8,200 nucleotides of DNA from an uncultured Flavobacteriales bacterium (lineage in GTDB: Bacteria; Bacteroidota; Bacteroidia; CAIKAF01): contig CALEWF010000224.1 of NCBI GenBank assembly GCA_937925455.1, forward strand, positions 1 through 8,200, in the 5' to 3' direction. Below are positions 1 to 6,895 of the stretch, in pieces. The first letter of the stretch is position 1; every line of letters starts with the position of its first letter. The position numbers and the translations under genes were made by a program. The notes under the pieces were generated by a model, which worked only from the letters and a program-made list of their open reading frames with translations, ran no database searches and was not told the origin of the DNA.

Positions 1-3000
1 CTGAAGAAAACGGATACAATCATTGTTGGTGAGGTCTATTTTTTTCTTTTTAGATTGAAGATCTACTGAGAAATTATTGTTTGAATCGTACACCCGAATG
101 CCTAATGTCATTGTACCTGGAAATTTTTCGGTTTGTTGAACCACTTTACGAATCCACTCGTCAGTGATTTTTTCATTGTTTATATTAATGATTACTCCTT
201 TGAGCTTCTTGCTTCGTATATCATGCAACAGTTCAACCTTACTAATTTTTATTTCAAATTGGTCTTCCTGATTGTATTTTTTTTGTACTCTGCCACTGAT
301 GTATAAAAATGCACCGGCATCGAAGAAATGGCGAAACTTTAAATAATCTTCACTAAATAAAGCCAATTCAACACTATCATTAAAATCTTCCAGTTTGAAA
401 AAGCCATACGGTTTACCATTCTTTCCGGTTCTATGTTGCACATCGGTAACAATCCCGGCAAAGTTTATAGTTCGTTCATACAAAGATTTTAAATCCTGCA
501 ATTGGGTTAGCGATTTTATGTTGCAAAAACGTTCAATATCAAATTTAAAATCATCCAAGGGATGACCCGAAATATAAAAACCGGTAACTTCTTTTTCTCG
601 CTTTAATTCAAAAAAGCGTCCCCAAGGTTCGGTTACAGGGGGGGGCGGTTGAGGTAATTCAGTTTCTTCTGAATCACCAAACAACGATACCTGTGCTCTT
701 TCTTTATGTTGCTGGTATTGTGCCCCCCACTTTAAAATCTTATCAATGTAAATCAAATCCGACCCTGGTTCGCCGGCTAAATAGTGTGCCCTGGTTAATT
801 CTTTAAAGCAATCAAAAGCTCCGGCCAATGCTAAACTTTCCATGGTTTTTTTATTTAATGAACGAAGGTTAATTCGTTTCACCATGTCAAAAATATCTTT
901 GTAGGGACCATTGGCTTTTCGTTCATTTACAATAGTTTCAACTGCACCCTCTCCTACCCCTTTAATGGCGCTTAATCCAAAACGAATTTCTCCTTTTTTA
1001 TTTACAGTAAAACGAATGCCTGATTCATTTACATCCGGACCTAATACCGAAATACCCATGCGTTTGCACTCTTCCATGAAAAAGGTAATCTTTTCAATGT
1101 TTCCGGCATCATTCAATACGGCAGCCATAAATTCGGCAGGATAATGCGCTTTTAGATACGCCGTCTGAAATGCCACAAAGGCATAACAGGTAGAATGTGA
1201 TTTATTGAAAGCATATTGCGCAAAATCTTCCCAATCGCTCCATATTTTATTCAATACTTTTTCCGGATGTCCTTTTGCTTTCGCCCCTTCTATGAATTTA
1301 GATTTCATTTTATTCAATACCTCAATTTGCTTCTTACCCATGGCTTTTCGCAAGGTATCCGCTTCACCTTTTGTAAATCCAGCCAGTTTTTGGCTCAATA
1401 ACATTACCTGCTCCTGATACACAGTAATACCATAAGTTTCTTCTAGGTATTCCTGCATTTCAGGAAGGTCATATTCTATTTTTTCTAATCCATGCTTTCG
1501 CTTTATAAAGTTTGGAATGTATTTCAACGGTCCTGGACGATAAAGGGCATTCATGGCAATTAAATCCTCAAATTTATCGGGCTTCAGTTCAATCAGGTAC
1601 TTTTGCATTCCCGGACTTTCAAACTGAAACGTTCCGTTGGTTTCGCCCCGTTGATACAATGCCAAGGTTTTCGGGTCGTCAAGTGGAATCTTTTCGATAT
1701 CTAAGGTTACATTATGGTTTTCTTTAATTAATTCCAGTGCATTTTTGATTTGAGTTAAGGTTTTTAATCCCAAAAAATCCATCTTAATTACCCCAGCTTC
1801 TTCAATCACACTGCCCTCATATTGAGTCAACAACAAATCAGAATCCTTGGCTACAGCCACCGGAATCAGATCAGTTAAGTCGTTGGGCGCAATAATAATT
1901 CCTGCTGGATGTACACCGGTATTACGTACTGAGCCTTCCAATACCAAGGCTTCTTTAAGAATCTTGGCCCGAATATCATTTCCTTCAGCTACTTTTCGTA
2001 GCTCTTTTATCATTTCTAATTCTTTACTGTTCAGTCCTTCTTTTTCTTTCAGGCTTTTTTCACCTTCCAGCGGGGCATACAAGGCTCTATTTAAGGTTAA
2101 ACCTTGCTTTTCAGGAAGCATTTTTTTCAAGGCATTCATGTCCGGAATTGGGTAATCCAACACCCTGGCCACATCCTGAATACTGGTGCGAGCTGCCATC
2201 GTGCCATACGTTACAATTTGAGCTACTTGATTTCGCCCATATTTATCAACTACATAATCTATCACTTTTTGCCGTCCTTCGTCATCAAAATCGGTATCAA
2301 TATCAGGCATACTTACACGCTCTGGATTTAAGAAACGCTCAAATAGCAGATCATATTTAATGGGATCAATATTAGTAATTCCTATACAGTATGCTACGGC
2401 ACTACCAGCTGCCGACCCACGCCCAGGTCCCACCAAAACACCCAAATCTCGTCCGGCTTTGATAAAATCAGCTACAATCAGAAAGTACCCGGGAAATCCC
2501 ATATTTCGAATAGTTTCCAACTCAAAATTCAATCGCTCTTCTATAGCCGGTGTCATAATAGGATAACGTGTTATGGCGCCCTGAAAAGTAAGATGTCGTA
2601 AATACTCCCATTGATTTAAAACATCCGGGCTGAGTTCTTTATTACCATACTTTTGAGGGGTAGTATGAATTTTAAATTTTTCGGGAATAGGAAAATTAGG
2701 TAATAAAATATCCCGTTTCAGGTTGAGTGTTTTAACTTTACTTACAATCTCATTGGTATAATCAATAGCTTGCGGAATATCTTTAAACAAGTCATTCATC
2801 TGGGCCTGGGTTTTAAAGAAAAACTGATCGTTGTAAAACGCAAATCGTTTTCCCTTCATCCCCCCCGATTCTTCATCCGGATCTTTTACCGTAGGTGTGC
2901 TTTGCTTTTCACCGGTATTGATACATAACAAAATATCATGAGCATTATAATCTTCCTGATCCACATAATGCGAATCATTGGTAGCAATCACTTTTACATT

Positions 3001-3615
3001 GTACTTGGCCGCCCATTTCAGCAATACCTCATTTACTTTTTCCTGCTCGGGTATATGATGACGTTGTAATTCGATATAATAATCTTCTCCAAATAAATCC
3101 AACCACCACTTAAATACTTTTTCTCCCTCTTCTTCCCCTTTTTTCAGAATGGTTTTAGGAACTTCGGCTCCCAAACAACAGGTTGTTGCTATTAAACCTT
3201 TATGATATTTTAAAATTAACTCTTTGTCAATCCGTGGATATTTTGAATATAAGCCTTCTATGTATCCTAATGAGGTAAGCTTGCACAGATTTCGATATCC
3301 CTCTTCATCCTTGGCCAGCATGAGCTGATGATAGCGAATATCTTTATCTTCTTTCGTAAATTGTTTTTTATGCCGATCTCCCACCACATAAAATTCACAA
3401 CCTATAATAGGCTTTACCCGTAGCGTACCATCATCATGCTTATGTTTAAAGGCTTCATTCACAAAATGAAACACTCCAAACATGTTTCCATGATCGGTAA
3501 TGGCTAATGCTGGCATGTTGTCAGCAATGGCTTTTTTATAGAGCTTTCCAATTTCAGCGGCTCCATCTAACAACGAAAACTGTGTATGAACATGTAAATG
3601 GCTAAATGTAGGCAT
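1..3615 (-). CDS. dnaE: DNA polymerase III subunit alpha, 3' end missing (runs off window)
   Basis: Replicative DNA polymerase catalytic subunit (C-family), acting in the cytoplasm at the fork with the beta clamp and clamp loader. 1205 codons are open with no stop; the C-terminus lies beyond the left edge, probably only a short distance away. An N-terminal PHP domain (about 1-220) starts HLHVHTQFSLLDG and keeps a full set of likely metal ligands: H8, H10, D17, H42, E74, H96, C146 or C147, D214, H216. The polymerase core shows GPGRGSAAGS (about 396-405), PDIDTDFDD with likely catalytic D440 and D442, and MDFLGLKTL with D613. Then come YQEQVMLLSQKLAGFTKGEA, FNKSHS (803-808), a helix-hairpin-helix region (about 879-905), a probable clamp-binding motif QVSLF (975-979) and an OB fold (about 1048-1120). 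The ATG at 3615 gives the usual N-terminus. It is transcribed divergently from the downstream operon. Start and family are seen directly; metal and clamp roles are inferred from the family. Confidence 0.97.
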   Translation of the reverse strand, partial: MPTFSHLHVHTQFSLLDGAAEIGKLYKKAIADNMPALAITDHGNMFGVFHFVNEAFKHKHDDGTLRVKPIIGCEFYVVGDRHKKQFTKEDKDIRYHQLMLAKDEEGYRNLCKLTSLGYIEGLYSKYPRIDKELILKYHKGLIATTCCLGAEVPKTILKKGEEEGEKVFKWWLDLFGEDYYIELQRHHIPEQEKVNEVLLKWAAKYNVKVIATNDSHYVDQEDYNAHDILLCINTGEKQSTPTVKDPDEESGGMKGKRFAFYNDQFFFKTQAQMNDLFKDIPQAIDYTNEIVSKVKTLNLKRDILLPNFPIPEKFKIHTTPQKYGNKELSPDVLNQWEYLRHLTFQGAITRYPIMTPAIEERLNFELETIRNMGFPGYFLIVADFIKAGRDLGVLVGPGRGSAAGSAVAYCIGITNIDPIKYDLLFERFLNPERVSMPDIDTDFDDEGRQKVIDYVVDKYGRNQVAQIVTYGTMAARTSIQDVARVLDYPIPDMNALKKMLPEKQGLTLNRALYAPLEGEKSLKEKEGLNSKELEMIKELRKVAEGNDIRAKILKEALVLEGSVRNTGVHPAGIIIAPNDLTDLIPVAVAKDSDLLLTQYEGSVIEEAGVIKMDFLGLKTLTQIKNALELIKENHNVTLDIEKIPLDDPKTLALYQRGETNGTFQFESPGMQKYLIELKPDKFEDLIAMNALYRPGPLKYIPNFIKRKHGLEKIEYDLPEMQEYLEETYGITVYQEQVMLLSQKLAGFTKGEADTLRKAMGKKQIEVLNKMKSKFIEGAKAKGHPEKVLNKIWSDWEDFAQYAFNKSHSTCYAFVAFQTAYLKAHYPAEFMAAVLNDAGNIEKITFFMEECKRMGISVLGPDVNESGIRFTVNKKGEIRFGLSAIKGVGEGAVETIVNERKANGPYKDIFDMVKRINLRSLNKKTMESLALAGAFDCFKELTRAHYLAGEPGSDLIYIDKILKWGAQYQQHKERAQVSLFGDSEETELPQPPPPVTEPWGRFFELKREKEVTGFYISGHPLDDFKFDIERFCNIKSLTQLQDLKSLYERTINFAGIVTDVQHRTGKNGKPYGFFKLEDFNDSVELALFSEDYLKFRHFFDAGAFLYISGRVQKKYNQEDQFEIKISKVELLHDIRSKKLKGVIININNEKITDEWIRKVVQQTEKFPGTMTLGIRVYDSNNNFSVDLQSKKKKIDLTNNDCIRFLQ

Positions 3616-3765
3616 AGGTCAATCATGAAAAATTACTTACCGTAAAAGTATAAAGACTACTTCGCCTAAATACGTCCTGTTGAAAATCTATGAATAAATC
3701 ATTATCCTCATTTTTATTTCAAAGCAAAATAGTTCGATAAAACCCCATATTGTCATCATATTATA

Positions 3766-3885
3766 TTAAAGAGGACCACCGCGTTTTCTTCCTCCTCGTG
3801 GGGACGGATTCACCCGCTGCCCCATCACCCTACACGATTTTGCTACGACCGGTTTTGACCCACCTACGGCAAGAAACACCGACAT
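3766..3885 (-). CDS. Possible 39-aa basic small protein, or a GC-rich non-coding/repeat island
   Basis: Not recognised. On the minus strand an ATG at 3885 opens a 39-codon frame ending in TAA at 3766. The peptide starts MSVFLAVGGSKPVV and ends NPSPRGGRKRGGPL, so it has a short hydrophobic start and a strongly basic, glycine-rich tail. The block is about 55% GC by hand count, against AT-rich flanks on both sides, and its edges match the ORF edges closely. The complementary strand is also open across the block (3770-3892) but has no ATG, so open frame alone is weak evidence for coding. It also contains a GC-rich hairpin (3799-3824). Alternatives are a structured small RNA or a dispersed genomic repeat. 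That the block is compositionally foreign to its surroundings is seen directly; that it is translated is only a possibility. Confidence 0.3.
   Translation of the reverse strand: MSVFLAVGGSKPVVAKSCRVMGQRVNPSPRGGRKRGGPL
3799..3824 (-). repeat. GC-rich hairpin inside the intergenic island
   Basis: On the minus strand TGGGG pairs with CCCCA. After a CA bulge, GCGG pairs with CCGT (one G-U wobble), closing a GTGAAT loop. The wobble pair exists only in minus-strand RNA; on the plus strand the same position is an A-C mismatch, which slightly favours a minus-strand transcript. No U-tract follows directly, so it is not a classical terminator. Confidence 0.45.
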
Positions 3886-4021
3886 TGCAATCTAATCAAT
3901 AAATCATACCTTTTACATATAATTAAAAATCAGCATGAGAGTTTTTAAATGCTTAAAATCTTTCCCCAAAGACGGTCTAAGCGTGTTGAATGACTGGTTG
4001 CTTTTGGGTTTACCTCTCAAG

Positions 4022-4044
4022 ATTAAAGCATACAAATGCTTAAT
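4022..4044 (+). repeat. Small AT-rich hairpin upstream of the operon
   Basis: ATT, a bulged A, then AAGCAT pairs with ATGCTT and AAT around an ACAA loop. It lies about 105 bases before the ATG at 4150 and inside the 42-codon ORF at 3935-4063. The stem is AT-rich and could be chance. A regulatory role is not shown. Confidence 0.25.
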
Positions 4045-4149
4045 TTGCGTTCTATGCTATTAACCTAATGGCAATTTCAGAATATACAAAAATAAAAAAC
4101 TTGGTTTCTTGTACTTTCTTGTTTGCCTAAGGTATTGTATATTTACACT

Positions 4150-6369
4150 ATGAATTTAAGATTCATAATTCTTACTATTGCTATAAACCTCTATTTTTTT
4201 TCGATTAAAGCACAATATATTGATTTGATACGAAATGACCAGTTTTTGGTAATTGAAAATACAGACACACTAAAACTGGCATGGGGTGGAGCATTGAATT
4301 ATCCGCAATTTTCTGCTGCAGATGTAAACTACGACGGATGGAATGATCTGGTCGTCTTTGACCGTACAGGAAATAAAATTACCTGTTTAATCAATCAAGG
4401 TATTCCCGGCAAACCAGAATATAGCATAGGCGATGTTTACAGGTATCTTTTTCCTCCGGTTACCGATTGGATGTTAATGGCCGATTATAACGGTGATGGA
4501 AATCAAGACCTATTTCACTATTGGAACGGCAGTGTACAGGTGCATCGCAACACTGGAAATGCAATGATTGGACTCCAATTCACATTAGTAAAAGAACAAC
4601 TCCGATCACAATATAGCATCAACCCAATCCCCTTGTATGTCAGCTCAGCCGATATCCCTTCCATTACCGATGTGGACGGAGATGGCGATCTGGATATTCT
4701 CACCTTCAACTTTTTAGGTGGTTGCGTAGAATTTCACCAAAACCGCAGTATGGAACTTTACGGCCATCGGGACAGTTTGGTTTTTACCCTGCGATCAGAT
4801 AATTGGGGGAATTTTGTAGAAGGGACCTCTGCTACCGATATTTTTCTAAACGATAGTTGTGATGCTCCAAGCGGAGGAATACCAGGAGGAATGCGTCATA
4901 GTGGTTCATCCTTATTGGCATTGGATATGGATGGAGACGGTGATAAAGATTTGGTATTAGGAGATATTGGTGCTAATTTTCTTACCTATTTGCGAAACGA
5001 CGGAACACCCATACAGGCTAACATCGGAGCCTATGAGTTCAACTTTCCTCAAAATTACAATGCTACTCTTCCAGTAAATCTCACTACGTTTCCCGCAGCC
5101 TTTTATGTGGACGTAAATAACGACAGCAAAAGAGACCTGATTGTAGCACCTAATGCCCCAGAAAGTTCAGAAACAAGTAATAGCGTGTGGCGCTATACTA
5201 ATGTTGGTACAGATACTCAACCCAATTTTAAACGATTAGAAACTAATTTCATTCAGGGCGAAATGATAGATCTGGGTGAAGGCGCTTTCCCCGCTTGGGT
5301 TGATTATAATCGCGACGGACTTTTAGATTTAGTAATTGGTAATACCAAGTATTTTAACGGAACTGGACAATTATCGCTTTATTTAAATACAGGCACTGCT
5401 TCTCTACCCCAATTTGAACTTGTTACCCGAGATTTGGCAGGAATTTCTTCTTTAACCCTAACCAACATTGTACCGGCGTTTGGCGATCTGGATGGAGACG
5501 GAGATGCCGATTTGCTCATCGGAGAAACAAGTGGATATATTCATTATTTTGAAAACATAGCTCCTGTAGCACCCAATACTCCGGCAGTATATGCACCACC
5601 AATAATGCAATACTTCAACATCAAAGAAAACTCATTCAGCGCCCCGGCCATTGTTGATTTAAATTTAGATGGTTTAAATGATATTGTTTGTGGTAGCAGA
5701 CTTGGTAAATTAAATTATTACCAAAATACCGGCACCGCATCATCTCCAAACTTTAACCCAACAGCTTCCAATCCAGCAATTCCTACGATTGCCCAACTGG
5801 GCGGTGTAAATGTGGTGGATCTCGGCATCAGCTCATCCGGATACAGCGTACCTTCTTTCTTTCAATATAATGGCAATTGGCATTTGGCAGTAGGTTCACT
5901 CAAAGGAGGAATTCATCATTACAACCAACTACACGATGGTAGCAATCAGCTTAACACCCAATTTAATTTACTAAATAATAACTGGGGCTTTATGTATCCC
6001 GGTTTTCGCAGCTCACCAGCAGTAACTGATATTACAAATGATAATATCCCCGATTTAGTAGTTGGTAATTATGCCGGAGGCGTAAATATGTACATCGGTC
6101 AAGCAGGATTTGCCGAATTAAATACCAATTCCTCACCTTCAACGGTTCAGGTTTTTCCCAATCCTTTTTCCAATCAATTCAACGTCCGTTTCATTGGTAA
6201 ATCATTTCATGTTACCATACGTGACCTGAATGGACGTATCATTCAAACATGTGAAAATGCTTATCAAGAAGTGGTGTTATCTTCTGAAAACTGGGCTCCA
6301 GGAATTTATCTCTTGGAAATAACTTTCGGTTCGGCACGATATTTTCTTAAATTAGTACGATCTAATTAA
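4150..6369 (+). CDS. Secreted FG-GAP/VCBS repeat protein with T9SS type A sorting domain
   Basis: A 739-residue exported protein, probably released or anchored at the cell surface through the type IX secretion system. The ATG at 4150 is preferred over an in-frame TTG at 4123, because it places a clean signal peptide at the very start (MNLRFIILTIAINLYFFSIKAQ, likely cleavage near residue 21). The body is a series of FG-GAP/VCBS repeats, each with a DxDxDG-type calcium loop. Loops start near residues 58, 112, 174, 259, 321, 385, 446, 503 and 627, and DVDGDGDLD, DMDGDGDKD and DLDGDGDAD are the most complete. The repeats probably form a beta-propeller-like fold. From about residue 664 to the end there is a typical sorting domain: VQVFPNPFSNQF, then IRDLNGRII, then APGIYLLEI and a final FLKLVRSN. 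The 5-bp gap to the next gene suggests an operon. No enzymatic domain is visible and the ligand is unknown; adhesion or polymer binding is only a guess. Confidence 0.93.
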   Translation: MNLRFIILTIAINLYFFSIKAQYIDLIRNDQFLVIENTDTLKLAWGGALNYPQFSAADVNYDGWNDLVVFDRTGNKITCLINQGIPGKPEYSIGDVYRYLFPPVTDWMLMADYNGDGNQDLFHYWNGSVQVHRNTGNAMIGLQFTLVKEQLRSQYSINPIPLYVSSADIPSITDVDGDGDLDILTFNFLGGCVEFHQNRSMELYGHRDSLVFTLRSDNWGNFVEGTSATDIFLNDSCDAPSGGIPGGMRHSGSSLLALDMDGDGDKDLVLGDIGANFLTYLRNDGTPIQANIGAYEFNFPQNYNATLPVNLTTFPAAFYVDVNNDSKRDLIVAPNAPESSETSNSVWRYTNVGTDTQPNFKRLETNFIQGEMIDLGEGAFPAWVDYNRDGLLDLVIGNTKYFNGTGQLSLYLNTGTASLPQFELVTRDLAGISSLTLTNIVPAFGDLDGDGDADLLIGETSGYIHYFENIAPVAPNTPAVYAPPIMQYFNIKENSFSAPAIVDLNLDGLNDIVCGSRLGKLNYYQNTGTASSPNFNPTASNPAIPTIAQLGGVNVVDLGISSSGYSVPSFFQYNGNWHLAVGSLKGGIHHYNQLHDGSNQLNTQFNLLNNNWGFMYPGFRSSPAVTDITNDNIPDLVVGNYAGGVNMYIGQAGFAELNTNSSPSTVQVFPNPFSNQFNVRFIGKSFHVTIRDLNGRIIQTCENAYQEVVLSSENWAPGIYLLEITFGSARYFLKLVRSN

Positions 6370-6374
6370 AAATA

Positions 6375-6893
6375 ATGCAAATGAAAATGATAAAAATTTC
6401 ATTAGTGATTGGTGTACTTCTTTGTACTAATTCGTTGCTTCAGGCTCAAAATAATGAACCCAAAAAATATCCGGAAGGGAACGTAAACTACAATGTGCTT
6501 TTTAATTCTAAAAACAAAGGCACCTTTGAACCTGAATTTCTATCATACAAAGCTGATGCAGATGCAATTAAATACATCAAAAAAAACAGCAAGGATGTAC
6601 GCATTAAAATTGTTATGGGCTTTTGGTGCGAAGACAGCCAAATACAAGTACCTCGAATGCTGAGAATATTAAAAGATGCAGGTTGGGATGTAGAAGATGA
6701 AAAGCAAGTAAAGATATACGGGGTAGATGAAAATAAATGGGCTGGATTTGAAGGTTTTCAGGCCTTGAACATCGTAAATGTACCCACATTTATTGTTTAC
6801 TATAACAACAAAGAAGTAGGACGTATTGTAGAAAAACCTAAATCTTCATTAGAAAAAGACTTGGTAGAAATTTTACAAAAAATAGTTCGCTAG
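6375..6893 (+). CDS. Exported thioredoxin-fold protein with WCEDS active-site motif
   Basis: A 172-residue protein, probably periplasmic. It has an N-terminal signal sequence (about 1-25, ending LLQAQ). ATGs at 6375, 6381 and 6387 are all possible starts; the first is used here, and the choice hardly alters the signal peptide. The thioredoxin fold is seen from the strand IKIVMGFWCEDS, where C85 sits at the normal N-terminal cysteine position, and from VPTFIVYYNNKEVGRIV with the likely cis-proline P137. The second active-site cysteine is replaced by S88, so it cannot carry out ordinary dithiol-disulfide exchange. Similar WCxDS proteins are, as I recall, common in Bacteroidota and of uncertain function. 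A monothiol role, such as reduction through a mixed disulfide or a peroxidase- or chaperone-like role, is inference. It lies 5 bp after the secreted repeat protein and 2 bp before the MeaB gene. Confidence 0.88.
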   Translation: MQMKMIKISLVIGVLLCTNSLLQAQNNEPKKYPEGNVNYNVLFNSKNKGTFEPEFLSYKADADAIKYIKKNSKDVRIKIVMGFWCEDSQIQVPRMLRILKDAGWDVEDEKQVKIYGVDENKWAGFEGFQALNIVNVPTFIVYYNNKEVGRIVEKPKSSLEKDLVEILQKIVR

Positions 6894-6895
6894 CT

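Larger units (their letters stand above)
3616..4149. other. Divergent intergenic region between dnaE and the secreted-protein operon
   Basis: This 534-bp stretch separates two divergent genes and must hold the promoters of both. The parts nearest each gene are AT-rich and contain no complete Bacteroidota promoter (TTG about 19 bp before TAnnTTTG) that I can defend. The middle is unusual: a GC-rich block at 3766-3885 with a 39-codon minus-strand ORF, then an AT-rich part with a 42-codon plus-strand ORF at 3935-4063. Two nested complementary pairs also occur on the plus strand: TGAGAG at 3936-3941 with CTCTCA at 4014-4019, and CCCAAA at 3965-3970 with TTTGGG at 4003-4008. They could fold a 5' leader, but the arms are only six bases each. 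Confidence 0.6.

Noticed and set aside
911..2566. Eight plus-strand ORFs of 61-102 codons
   Set aside because: All lie antisense to dnaE, whose frame is continuous with every family motif present.
3643..3650. TACTTTTA (minus strand) as a -7 element for dnaE
   Set aside because: Seven of eight bases fit TAnnTTTG, but no -33 TTG is found at a fitting distance, so it may be chance in AT-rich DNA.
4138..4145. TATATTTA as a -7 promoter element for the operon
   Set aside because: It matches TAnnTTT, but no TTG lies at the usual distance upstream, and it sits 4 bases before the ATG, which would leave almost no leader.
4123..4149. TTG start giving a 9-residue longer secreted protein
   Set aside because: The extension (MPKVLYIYT) would precede an already complete signal peptide; the ATG at 4150 is the better start.
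4518..4709. 63-codon minus-strand ORF
   Set aside because: Antisense to the calcium-loop repeats of the secreted protein; its serine/proline-rich product is a shadow of the DGDGD coding.
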